Shown here one piece after another: positions 36,139 to 43,730 of a DNA stretch of 64,000 nt. The DNA lies in assembly GCA_016214955.1 (NCBI GenBank), contig JACRMN010000002.1:124001-188000 (forward strand). Direction: 5' to 3'. The stretch is from Deltaproteobacteria bacterium (GTDB taxonomy: Bacteria > Myxococcota > Myxococcia > Myxococcales > Anaeromyxobacteraceae). Under the pieces are notes generated by a model. It had not been told where the DNA came from. It worked only from the letters and a program-made list of their open reading frames with translations, and made no database searches. Position numbers and translations under genes: made by a program. Position 1 is the stretch's first letter, and the number at the start of each line of letters is the position of its first letter.

Positions 36139-36723
36139 ATGAACCGCATCACTGCTCTGGCCGTCGCCGTCCTGGCGCCCGCCCTGGCCCTTGCCGACAC
36201 CAGCACCTGGAACATCGACACCGCCCACACCGAGGCCGGCTTCAGCGTGCGGCACCTCGTGATCAGCACCGTCAAGGGCTCCTTCGGGAAGACCACCGGC
36301 ACGGTGAAGCTCGACCCAGCCGACCTCACCAAGTCGAGCGTCGAGGCCACCATCGACGTGGCCAGCGTCAACACCCGCAACGAGGACCGCGACAAGCACC
36401 TCAAGTCGCCCGACTTCTTCGACGTCGCCAAGTTTCCCACCATCACCTTCAAGTCCACCAAGGTGGAGAAGGCCGGCGACGGCCTCAAGGTGACCGGCGA
36501 CCTGACCATGAAGGGCGTCACCAAGCCGGTGGTGCTCACGGTGGCCGGGCCCACCGGCGAGGTGAAGGATCCGTGGGGCAACACCCGCCGCGGCCTCCAG
36601 GCCAAGGGGAAGGTCAACCGGCAGGACTTCGGGGTCACCTGGAGCAAGGTGGTCGAGGCCGGGCCGGTGGTCGGCGACGAGATCACCATCGACATCGAGG
36701 CCGAGCTCATCAAGGCCAAGTAG
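36139..36723 (+). CDS. YceI family periplasmic lipid-binding-like protein
   Basis: A 194-residue secreted protein; the signal peptide ends at ALALAD (near residue 20). The lipocalin-like fold has the family signatures WNIDTAHTEAGFSVRHLVIS (about 23-42), FFDVAKFPTITFKSTKVEKA (about 94-113) and GDLTMKGVTKPVVLTV (about 120-135). The ATG at 36139 has GGAGGATG upstream; the frame is open further but without a signal. YceI relatives bind isoprenoid or other apolar molecules, and some support stress tolerance; the ligand here is unknown. An intrinsic terminator follows. Confidence 0.93.
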   Translation: MNRITALAVAVLAPALALADTSTWNIDTAHTEAGFSVRHLVISTVKGSFGKTTGTVKLDPADLTKSSVEATIDVASVNTRNEDRDKHLKSPDFFDVAKFPTITFKSTKVEKAGDGLKVTGDLTMKGVTKPVVLTVAGPTGEVKDPWGNTRRGLQAKGKVNRQDFGVTWSKVVEAGPVVGDEITIDIEAELIKAK

Positions 36724-36748
36724 CGAGCTACCGCGGGGGAGCAACCGG

Positions 36749-36780
36749 GGCCCGGTCGCGCCGCGCGGCCGGGCCTTCTT
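36749..36780 (+). terminator. Intrinsic terminator after yceI
   Basis: GGCCCGGTCGCG and CGCGGCCGGGCC pair (one G-T) around a 3-base loop, followed by TTCTT. It ends the yceI transcript before radC. Confidence 0.75.
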
Positions 36781-36846
36781 GCGTCCGGGCAGCCTGGGAC
36801 GCGCCGCGAACCGCCGCCCGCGCACCGGACCGGCGAGCTGGCGCAG

Positions 36847-37435
36847 GTGGCGGAGATCGCTGGGCCACCCGCGGCACGCGGCCTGCTCCCCGCGGGCCGC
36901 ATGGACGGGAACGATGCCGACAGGGCGCCGGCCGACGGCCCGCGCGAGCGGCTGGTGCGGGAGGGAGCCCGGGCCCTCTCCGACGCCGACCTGGTGGCGC
37001 TGGTGCTGGGCACGGGGAGCCGTCGGCTCTCGGCGCGGGCGGTGGCCCTGTCGCTCGTCGAGGCGCTGCCGCTGCCGGAGCTTGCCTGGGCCCAGCCCGA
37101 CGCCATCGCCCGGCTGCCCGGCATCGGCCTGGCGCGGGGCGCGGCCCTGGCGGCCGCCTTCGAGCTGGGGAGGCGCGGCGCCTGGGCGCCGCCGCGGCGG
37201 GGCGAGCGCTGCCTCGATCCGGGGCGCGTGCACGAGCTGCTCCGCCACGCCGCCCACGCCGAGAAGGAGGGCTTCTGGACGGTGATGCTCGACGTGCGGG
37301 GCCGGCTGCTGCGGGCGGTGCAGGTGGCAGAGGGCTCGCTCAGCCAGTGCCCGGTGAGCCCGCGCGATGCGCTCCGGCCGGCGGTGAAGGAGGGGGCGCA
37401 CTCGGTGGTGTTCGCGCACAACCACCCGAGCGGCG
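36847..37435 (+). pseudogene. radC: radC, 5' part, interrupted by the mobile element
   Basis: The first about 196 residues of a RadC-family protein: N-terminal helix-hairpin-helix (LPGIGLARGAALAAAFELGR) then the MPN/JAMM domain up to AHNHPSG. The frame runs from a GTG at 36847 (an ATG at 36901 is an alternative start). After the Gly codon the coding sequence enters the element and stops at 37516-37518, adding 27 unrelated residues. The missing 49 codons lie at 58683-58832 on the far side. The break falls inside the metal-binding HxHPSG...D motif, so the fragment must be inactive as a JAMM protein. Joining at the shared AGCGGCG gives HNHPSGDPAPSAEDVDL without any base gained or lost. Confidence 0.95.
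37429..37435. repeat. Left junction repeat (attL core)
   Basis: AGCGGCG at the left boundary is repeated exactly at 58680-58686. It is the radC sequence at the Ser-Gly codons of HNHPSG; the crossover must lie within these 7 bases. Confidence 0.85.
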
Positions 37436-37522
37436 TTATGCGGACTACCGACCTATGCGCAGGCGCGTCCGGCACGTCGCGCCCCTCAGCGCTTCCTCGC
37501 CGTTGCGCCTGCACATAATGCG
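37436..37522. repeat. Left end of the element: subterminal repeats
   Basis: Right after the core are TTATGCGG (37436-37443) and TATGCGCAGGCGC (from 37454), and further in GCGCCTGCACATA (about 37504-37516), which is the reverse complement of the second motif with one mismatch. The right end carries related words (CATAA at 58676-58680, TTATGCGC at 58661-58668). They are probable recombinase binding sites. Confidence 0.6.
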
Positions 37523-37607
37523 GGCTGGTAGCTCCCCTACGCGGCGTGCCGAAGCAGCTCTCGAGCGGCGCGCCGACCTCGCACGACCCTCGATCAGCAC
37601 GCGACCG

Positions 37608-38042
37608 CTAGTCCCGGTGAAGCCACCTTCGCAGCAACCCCTGGGGCGTATGCCCGGAAGTCGCCTCGTTCGGTTCGGGCGCCGAATGGCCTCCCTGGTC
37701 GTCGTGAACGATAGCTGTGCGCCCCTCGAGTCCGCGGCCACGCTGGGGCTTCTTCGCCTTCGGCGCATCACGCCAGCCTGCCCAGACGACCTTGTTGCTC
37801 TCGATCCAGTAGTGCGATCGACACGGCAGTGCGCGGTTGCCGATCGAGGGGTGCAGCGAGATGGACTCGCCGTCGAACGTGAGCTGCCAGCCGGTCTTTC
37901 GGGATAACGGGGTCACGATCTCGTGCCCGCAGCCGCAACAGCACTTGTGGATGACCGTGGAGAACCGGATCGAGACGTACAAAACCCCGTCCTCCAGGAC
38001 CTCCGGCACCTGGTCGACGAACCTGTGGACGAGGGTATTCAC
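37608..38042 (-). CDS. DUF6527-type protein of the ubiquitin-like cassette
   Basis: A 144-residue protein starting at a GTG that overlaps the ThiF stop by 4 bases. It has the family core: HRFVDQVPEVLEDGVLYVSI, then a cysteine cluster HKCCCGCGHEIVTPLS (residues about 33-48) that could bind zinc or act as a thiol acceptor, then LTFDGESISLHPSIGNRALP CRSHYWIESNKVVWA. The last 50 residues are basic and Pro/Gly-rich. Proteins of this family are repeatedly found beside multiubiquitin and ThiF genes in bacteria. Its biochemical role is not settled as far as I know. A direct link to protein or DNA modification is inference. Confidence 0.8.
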   Translation of the reverse strand: MNTLVHRFVDQVPEVLEDGVLYVSIRFSTVIHKCCCGCGHEIVTPLSRKTGWQLTFDGESISLHPSIGNRALPCRSHYWIESNKVVWAGWRDAPKAKKPQRGRGLEGRTAIVHDDQGGHSAPEPNEATSGHTPQGLLRRWLHRD

Positions 38043-39217
38043 TGGTCCTCGCTCAGCAACTGGTTCACGTTGATGCTGAAGAGGCTGTTGTGCTCGCGTT
38101 CGGCGTCGTTGTAGACGCCGTAAAGCTTCTTCCACTTCAGCACCGCGAACGCCGCGTTGAGCATGTTGAGCTCGGCGATCTGGATGTTCGAGGCGTAATC
38201 ATCGTCCGGCCCATCGCCGAAAGGCACCCGGCGCCGGAGATGATCGCGCTTCGCGTTCGTGCTCAGGGTGGTGCGAACGACGCCGACGAGCGCGCCGTTC
38301 TCGGCCGTGATGCCCATCCCGACATCGATGAACGAGAGCCCGCGCGCCTCCATGTGCGCGTACAGCGACTCCTTCAGACGCCCGCGGTCGATGCAGACGA
38401 AGACGAAGTCGAGACCCAGAACGACGTCGATGTTCGACACGTCGACGTACGTCGGATGCGAAATAGTCTTCCTGTGCATGCGGCCGTACTGCTCCTTGAA
38501 GTACTCGGTCTTCAGCGGCTTGCGACAGAGCTCCTCGAGGGACGGTGCCCCGGGCGCCCTGAACGCGTTGTGCTGAAGGAACTCGTCCCCGTCGAAGAGG
38601 TGGATCTCCCGGACCGGCGTCTTCGCGACAAGATCGAGGATGTACGCCCCCGTTCCACCGAGGCCGATGATGCCGACCTTTAGCGGCTTCAGCCGCTCGG
38701 TGATCGCGAGGATCCCGGATCTGCTCGCGGCAGTGTCGACGTAGTGGAACACGGACGGCTCCTCGCTGGCCTCCTCGGTCACCGGCGCGAACGTGCACGC
38801 GGTCGCGCCGGGATCGATCGCGCGCGCCGGCGCCGATATCATCTCGATGTACCGCGTCATCTTCGAGTGATAGTCGCGGTACCCGTCGGGCGGCTTGCAC
38901 GAGAACGAATGCCTCGAGACGAGCCCCTTTGCGAGCTCCTGGTCGGCAGTCTGGTGCTTGATCTGTGCGATCTCGATCCCATCCTTGGTGCAGGGGTGCT
39001 CGCCTTCCCAGTGGACCACGTGGGTGTTCGGCGCGGTCGCGATGCCCTGCGGGTCCACGTTGAGGTTCGAGATGAGGGTGCCGAACCGGACCTCCCGCCT
39101 CGAGTTGACGTACGGCACGTGCGACACAAGAAGGTGATCGGACTGGATCCGAACCTCATATCCTTCGTCCCTGAGACGCTTCAGGTCAGGGCTACGAGCG
39201 AGTGCTGAACTGGACAT
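38039..39217 (-). CDS. ThiF/E1-like adenylyltransferase with N-terminal E2-like or DUF6791-type domain
   Basis: A 392-residue protein. The C-terminal half is a Rossmann E1 domain: VGIIGLGGTGAYILDLVAKT (near 178-197), HLFDGDEFLQHNAFRAPGAP (near 202-221) and FVFVCIDRGRLKES, as in enzymes that adenylate the C-terminus of ubiquitin-like proteins. The N-terminal about 165 residues contain HVVHWEGEHPCTKDG and YHSKMTRYIEMISAPA, a domain found fused to ThiF in these cassettes. The Cys in the HPC motif is a candidate transfer residue; that is a guess. It overlaps the multiubiquitin gene by 26 bases and the DUF6527 gene by 4. It would activate the neighbouring ubiquitin-like protein. Confidence 0.85.
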   Translation of the reverse strand: MSSSALARSPDLKRLRDEGYEVRIQSDHLLVSHVPYVNSRREVRFGTLISNLNVDPQGIATAPNTHVVHWEGEHPCTKDGIEIAQIKHQTADQELAKGLVSRHSFSCKPPDGYRDYHSKMTRYIEMISAPARAIDPGATACTFAPVTEEASEEPSVFHYVDTAASRSGILAITERLKPLKVGIIGLGGTGAYILDLVAKTPVREIHLFDGDEFLQHNAFRAPGAPSLEELCRKPLKTEYFKEQYGRMHRKTISHPTYVDVSNIDVVLGLDFVFVCIDRGRLKESLYAHMEARGLSFIDVGMGITAENGALVGVVRTTLSTNAKRDHLRRRVPFGDGPDDDYASNIQIAELNMLNAAFAVLKWKKLYGVYNDAEREHNSLFSINVNQLLSEDQ

Positions 39218-39482
39218 TGAACTGCATCTCCTTCTTCACCTTGATGGTGTCGCCCTCGACCATGCTGCCGCCGCGCTTGTCCCCGTCGGCGTACCGATAC
39301 GTCACCGTGTACAGGGTGTTCGGGTTCTGGAAGGCGTCGGCGAAGGCGAGCTTCACAATCTCGGCGTAGGAGATTTCCTTCTCGCTCACCGTCTTGGGCC
39401 GCGAGTTGACGAAGACCTGGACCTCCTTCGTGTGCCCGGGGCCGTCGGAGGAGGTCGCGTTGTGGATGTCGGGAGTGCTCAT
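39192..39482 (-). CDS. Ubiquitin-like protein (multiubiquitin family, single domain)
   Basis: A 96-residue protein with a single beta-grasp domain at residues about 20-96: KEVQVFVNSRPKTVSEKEIS YAEIVKLAFADAF, then TLYTVTYRYADGDKRGGSMV EGDTIKVKKEMQFNVQFSTR. This matches the multiubiquitin family found beside ThiF genes. The C-terminus is Ser-Thr-Arg-Ser, not Gly-Gly, so either the ligation chemistry differs or processing is needed. It is first in a three-gene leftward operon and divergent from an XRE regulator. Confidence 0.82.
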   Translation of the reverse strand: MSTPDIHNATSSDGPGHTKEVQVFVNSRPKTVSEKEISYAEIVKLAFADAFQNPNTLYTVTYRYADGDKRGGSMVEGDTIKVKKEMQFNVQFSTRS

Positions 39483-39548
39483 GGATCGATTTCCTTGTGT
39501 TTCGGGGTGATGTGCTCGTCCTGCTCCTTCTCTTCACCTGACTCCGCG

Positions 39549-39640
39549 ACGCTGCGTGAGTCGCGCAGCGTTGCGAGAGTCGAACAGCGACTACTGTAAG
39601 GGCCCTTTCGGAATGTTGCAAGTGCGGCCCAGTGTTGCGA
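39549..39640. promoter_or_regulatory. Divergent control region with inverted repeat and three GTTGC[G/A]A copies
   Basis: The 190-bp gap between the ubiquitin-like operon and the XRE gene holds an 8-bp perfect inverted repeat (ACGCTGCG / CGCAGCGT, 39549-39571) and three direct copies of GTTGCRA (39570, 39615, 39634). TTGCAA ... TATAAG upstream of the XRE gene could be its promoter. These are candidate binding sites for the XRE protein controlling both directions. Confidence 0.5.
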
Positions 39641-39671
39641 TATAAGAACGGAATCCCGGGGAGGAGACAGC

Positions 39672-40034
39672 ATGCAAAATCAGGGACTTGACGTGGCAAG
39701 CCTCTACGCCGCCCTTGATTCAAAGCGGAGGAGCTCCAACAAGTCGTGGAGACAGGTTGCGAAGGAGGCGGGCGTCAGCGCGTCCACCATCACGCGCATG
39801 AAGTCCAACAAGCGCCCCGACGTCGACGGGTTCGCGTCGCTCGTACAGTGGCTCGGAATGAAGGCCGACTCGTTCTTGCCCACAGGCACTCCGAGGAGAA
39901 GGAGCGAGGCCGACCCAGCGGCGGAGATCATGACGTTCTTGCGTGCTCGCAAGGAACTCGAGCCCGCAAGCGTGGAGGCAATCCAGGACCTGATACAGGC
40001 AGCGTGCAAGCTGCTTCAGAAGCGCTCAAGGTAG
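39672..40034 (+). CDS. XRE-family helix-turn-helix regulator
   Basis: A 120-residue DNA-binding protein. The helix-turn-helix covers residues about 8-60 (SWRQVAKEAGVSASTITRMK is the recognition part). The C-terminal 40 residues form an amphipathic helix (EIMTFLRARKELEPASVEAI), often used for dimerisation. A strong ribosome site (GGGGAGGAGACAGC) precedes the ATG. The next gene, 10 bases on, is an ImmA/IrrE-type protease; such pairs act as repressor plus antirepressor. It faces the ubiquitin-like operon and probably silences it until a signal arrives. Confidence 0.85.
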   Translation: MQNQGLDVASLYAALDSKRRSSNKSWRQVAKEAGVSASTITRMKSNKRPDVDGFASLVQWLGMKADSFLPTGTPRRRSEADPAAEIMTFLRARKELEPASVEAIQDLIQAACKLLQKRSR

Positions 40035-40044
40035 AGGCCACACG

Positions 40045-40608
40045 ATGCCGTTCCGCTACGGGTTCAAGGCCGAATCCGAACGCCGGGCTGCTGAATGGCG
40101 AGCCAGGTTCAAGTTGCGTTCGGAAGAGCCGCTAGATCCGAGGCGCATCGCCCAGCATATGGGTATCGAGGTTGTGAAGATCAGCGACCTCGTCGGGCTA
40201 AAGAAGACGTCACTCGCTCATCTGATGGGCGCCGGGGCGAAGGACTTCTCGGCGGCTGCAGTGGGATTGGGTTCGCAGTGGCTCATCGTCGAGAACGAGG
40301 CGCACAGCATTGGGAGGCGGACCAACTCGGTCGCGCACGAGCTGTCGCATCTGCTGCTGAAGCATCCCCCTCATCCCCAGTTCGGTAACGGCGGCATGCG
40401 GAATCACTGGAAGCAGATCGAGGATGAGGCTGACTGGTTGGGGGGAACGCTCCTTGTCCCGCGCCCGGCGGCGCTCGCCGTGGCGGTCGAGGGCCTTGAT
40501 ATCGACACGGCCGCGACGCGCTACGGCGTCAGCGTTCCGCTAATGCGCCAGAGGCTGAACGCGACGGGGGCTATGATCCAAGTCAAGCGATCGCGCGGAG
40601 TGAACTGA
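40045..40608 (+). CDS. ImmA/IrrE-family metallopeptidase
   Basis: A 187-residue protease with the zinc motif HELSH in SVAHELSHLLLKH (near residues 94-106) and a third ligand region QIEDEADWLGGTLLVPRPA (near 129-147). The family (DUF955, including ImmA of ICEBs1 and IrrE/PprI) cleaves XRE-type repressors to release damage or mobile-element responses. Its position right after the XRE gene makes that repressor the likely substrate, so cleavage may switch on the ubiquitin-like cassette. No membrane segment is seen. Confidence 0.88.
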   Translation: MPFRYGFKAESERRAAEWRARFKLRSEEPLDPRRIAQHMGIEVVKISDLVGLKKTSLAHLMGAGAKDFSAAAVGLGSQWLIVENEAHSIGRRTNSVAHELSHLLLKHPPHPQFGNGGMRNHWKQIEDEADWLGGTLLVPRPAALAVAVEGLDIDTAATRYGVSVPLMRQRLNATGAMIQVKRSRGVN

Positions 40609-41095
40609 GCTCCGCCGACCGACTGCGGGATGGTGAGCACGGCTACAGCGCGGCGAAGAGGCCGTGGAGGTCGCGGGGTCGGTGCCCGGCGGGATGCGCA
40701 GCGCGATACCAAACGGGAAAGCCAGTTCCACGAGCGCCGCGCTCGAATCGACCAACCGCGCCTTCGGCGCGGACGCTACCACGTGGACCCGCACCAGACG
40801 CGAGCCTCCCGAGACGAGCTCCTTCCAGCGGTCCGGCGGGTCTTCTAGAACAGTGAGCGGTTTGAAATCGATCTGTCGACATGCGCAAGCGGTGGTCATT
40901 CAAGGCGGTCCGAGCCGGTCGGTGTTCTAGCCGTAGAACCGCCCTCTGTCTCCCCCGGCAGCAGGTACGCCAACTGCACCAGCACAAGGATGCCGATTGC
41001 GGCGGCCTTCTCGTCGAACCGCGCCAGTCGCCCTTCGCAAGGTAGGGGCCTTCCAGGCCTGAGGCCCGCCACTCGCTGGTCAATCGGCGCTGCTG
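40609..41095. other. Probable decayed gene fragments, minus strand
   Basis: About 490 bases without a convincing intact gene. On the minus strand one frame reads LTVLEDPPDRWKELVSGGSR and LVDSSAALVELAFPFGIALR (about 40690-40870), which looks like real protein, then is continued by the end of another frame. A second frame reads RLARFDEKAAAIGILVLVQL (about 40960-41040). The pieces look like frameshifted remains of one or two small genes. I cannot name the family. Confidence 0.4.
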
Positions 41096-42442
41096 CTATG
41101 TGGGTAGCTGGATCCCCGAAAGGCGCTGATAGAGCTCTACAGCATAGGAATCCGTCATGCCGGACACAAAGTCCGTAACAGCAAGAACCCGCTGATACCG
41201 AGACAAAGCCAGCCTGTTGCCCATCGGAATGCCTGGTCTGTCGAAAAGGTCCTCCGGCAAGAGCATGAGGAGCTTCTCCTGCTGGCGCGTCGGCGCCTCC
41301 GCGACCGCCGCCTCTCCGAACATGTCGAGGAGCCCACCGATTGTCTTGTACCCAGCGTACTCGATTTGCAGAACGCGCTCGTGGGTGTAGACGTGCTTCT
41401 GCTCGAAGGCCTTGAGATCCTTATGCCTCTTCGCAAATGGCGTCACCGTGATCAACGGGACGTCAAAGCGCCCCTCTTCGATCTCGTCCAGGTTCTCCTC
41501 AAACGCCCTGGCGCACGCCATCGTCAACGAGTGAACCGCAGCGGCCCGAAGTCGCGCGATGTCTGAACTGGCTCGGTACTCGCCCTGGGGCTCCTTAGGC
41601 TCTGCGACCAGCGAATGAAGAAGTTCGCGTGCATCACTGAAGGATACGATCTTGAGCTTGAACGCATCCTCAAGGTCCATGACCACATAGCAAATGTCAT
41701 CGGCTGCCTCGGTGAGGAAGGCGAGAGGGTGGCGAGCGAACAGCCCAGGCGCTCGTTCGACAAGCCCGAGGCCCTTGAATGTCTGCAGCGCTGCCTCGGC
41801 GTCGTCCTGAAAGTAGCCGTACTTCTTCTCGGAGGCGCGGCCTTCGGTGGGAGGCCTCGATGGACTGGAGTTCCGCGGGTACTTCGTCATGGCGCCGAGC
41901 AGAGCGAGCGTTGGTCGAATCCCACCTCGACGGAGTCGGTTCTGCAGACGAGCCATGATGCGAAAGCCCTGGGCGTTGCCTTCGAAGCCCGCAACATCGC
42001 GGTGCTCCTGTTCGGACAGGTCGAGCAACGCCCGGCGCCCCTCCGCCCAGCGTCCAATGGCGTCCTCTCCAGAGTGGCCAAAGGGTGGATTGCCGATGTC
42101 ATGGGCCAAGCAGGCGGTGGCTACCAGCGTAGAGATGTCTACGTCAGGCGCGCACCTTCCCGTGCGCCGAAGCACCAGGGCTGCCAAGGACCCCAGCGAG
42201 CGCCCAACGCAGGAGGCCTCAAGGCTGTGTGTAAGGCGCGTGCGGGTGTAGTCGGTCGGGGACAGGGGGAAGACTTGAGTCTTGTCCTTCAGCCTACGAA
42301 AGGCGCTCGAGAAAACAACGCGATCGTGGTCGCGTTCGAACTCTGAGCGCCCCTCCGTGGGTCCACTTCCATCATCCTCGTGGAAGAGCCTGCTCGTAGT
42401 GAGCAGGCGCTCCCATCGAGCCGCGCGTTCGCCATTCGCCAC
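41096..42442 (-). CDS. dgt: dGTPase-like HD-domain triphosphohydrolase
   Basis: A 448-residue HD-domain enzyme that would split dNTPs (classically dGTP) into the nucleoside and triphosphate. It shows the family start DHDRVVFSSAFRRLKDKTQV (residues about 38-57), TRLTHSLEASCVGRS with the first metal His (near 68-82), and the HD pair in CLAHDIGNPPFGHSGED (near 110-126). A further metal-binding Asp is in AADDICYVVMDLEDA. It is the last gene of a leftward operon headed by type I restriction genes. dGTPases deplete nucleotides during phage infection in other bacteria, so a defence role here is likely but inferred. Confidence 0.9.
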   Translation of the reverse strand: MANGERAARWERLLTTSRLFHEDDGSGPTEGRSEFERDHDRVVFSSAFRRLKDKTQVFPLSPTDYTRTRLTHSLEASCVGRSLGSLAALVLRRTGRCAPDVDISTLVATACLAHDIGNPPFGHSGEDAIGRWAEGRRALLDLSEQEHRDVAGFEGNAQGFRIMARLQNRLRRGGIRPTLALLGAMTKYPRNSSPSRPPTEGRASEKKYGYFQDDAEAALQTFKGLGLVERAPGLFARHPLAFLTEAADDICYVVMDLEDAFKLKIVSFSDARELLHSLVAEPKEPQGEYRASSDIARLRAAAVHSLTMACARAFEENLDEIEEGRFDVPLITVTPFAKRHKDLKAFEQKHVYTHERVLQIEYAGYKTIGGLLDMFGEAAVAEAPTRQQEKLLMLLPEDLFDRPGIPMGNRLALSRYQRVLAVTDFVSGMTDSYAVELYQRLSGIQLPT

Positions 42443-42494
42443 TTGTGTCCTCCTCGTGAGCCCGGTCGACTGTGCCGGACTCGTGTGGACCCAG

Positions 42495-43694
42495 CTACGA
42501 CACCCGCGTTAGCCCCGAGGTGCGTAGGAAGTCCGCAACTCTCGCGATGAGTTGGCCAATGTCCCCGGCAAAGCGCTCGGTCAGGGCGGCAGCGGCCTGC
42601 TGGATGACCTCCTCGGGGGGAGCGTCGAAGTCGTCCTTCTCAACGAGGGGGCGCGAGTAGACCTGCGTGAACATCGGGTAGAGCTTGGACGGGATGCCCT
42701 TGAACGGATCCTTGTGAGTCTTCGCGAAGTCGAAGAGCCGTTCCCGGACTGCTGGGTCCCCCGGCCCGATGATGAGCTTCAGGCGCACGGAGTCCGGCTT
42801 GTTCTGAAGCTCGAAGAGGAGGAGCCGGCCCGACCGGGTCCAGGCGGTGCCGGTCTTCAGCCGCTGATCCTGGTCCCACGACCTGTGGAAGAAGCGGACG
42901 AACGCCTTGGAGCAGAAGTCCAGCTCGAAGTCAGGCTGGCTTCGAATGACCCTCTCCAGGGCCTCGCGCATGTCGCCCTGCTGATCGGGCCGGTGCTCGA
43001 GGATGAGGTCGAAGGCCTTCTGGTGGGCGCGGTAGAGCTTCCTGCACAGCTCGGCGACGTCCGACTCGCTCACGATGTGCCTCCGGACCATGGTCTCGTA
43101 GTGGGTGAGGGCGGTGACCACGTCGCCGCCGAGCGTGCTCCGCCGCGCCCGGGAAACGGACCCGGTCGTCGCGAGCACGTCGTCGTAGGACAGGGCGATC
43201 CAGTCGGGGTCGGAGGGATCCTGGCCGTCGGGGGTCAGGAAGAGCAGGACTGCCTTGTGGCTCGGGTACTCCCGCCGGATCGACTCCTTGTAGCGACGGA
43301 GCTGGTCCGAGTGCTCGTCGGCGCCGATCTTGTTCTCGATGGCGATGACGATTCCTGCAGGGTCACCGTGGATGAGGACGTCGATGGCGAAGCGCTCCCG
43401 CTCCGCGTAGGACTCGGAGAGGTCGGCGACGTCGATGTCGATGACGCCCAGCTCCGGGTGCTGGTGGCGTTGCAGCGCCCGCTTGAGCAATGCCTTCAGC
43501 ATCGTGTCGCCGAGGCCGTGGTTCTCCGAGGGGTCGAGCAGGAATCGCAGGAAGTCCGAGTGCCGGACCTCCTGTCGAACCACCCCGAGCGCCTCGAACA
43601 GGTTGAACTCGCCGAGCAGCTGCTCCAGGCGCTCGAGGTCCTCGTTGCCGACGATGAGGCGCTCGAGATGCTGCTGTTCCTCACTCCCTGACAC
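42495..43694 (-). CDS. PD-(D/E)XK nuclease superfamily protein
   Basis: A 399-residue protein of the PDDEXK_4 type. The nuclease core is ERFAIDVLIHGDPAGIVIAI followed by ENKIGADEHSDQLRRYKESI (Asp near 104, Glu and Lys in the IENK motif near 117-120). The N-terminus (NEDLERLEQLLGEFNLFEAL) and the C-terminal half (AWTRSGRLLLFELQNKPDSV) are typical of this family, often linked to restriction and other defence genes. It lies between a small unknown gene and the dGTPase in the restriction operon, with 52 and 36-base gaps. The target is unknown. Confidence 0.8.
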   Translation of the reverse strand: MSGSEEQQHLERLIVGNEDLERLEQLLGEFNLFEALGVVRQEVRHSDFLRFLLDPSENHGLGDTMLKALLKRALQRHQHPELGVIDIDVADLSESYAERERFAIDVLIHGDPAGIVIAIENKIGADEHSDQLRRYKESIRREYPSHKAVLLFLTPDGQDPSDPDWIALSYDDVLATTGSVSRARRSTLGGDVVTALTHYETMVRRHIVSESDVAELCRKLYRAHQKAFDLILEHRPDQQGDMREALERVIRSQPDFELDFCSKAFVRFFHRSWDQDQRLKTGTAWTRSGRLLLFELQNKPDSVRLKLIIGPGDPAVRERLFDFAKTHKDPFKGIPSKLYPMFTQVYSRPLVEKDDFDAPPEEVIQQAAAALTERFAGDIGQLIARVADFLRTSGLTRVS

Positions 43695-43730
43695 TCCCCC
43701 TCCTGACTCCCAGTGCAGCCTGGGGCGCCT

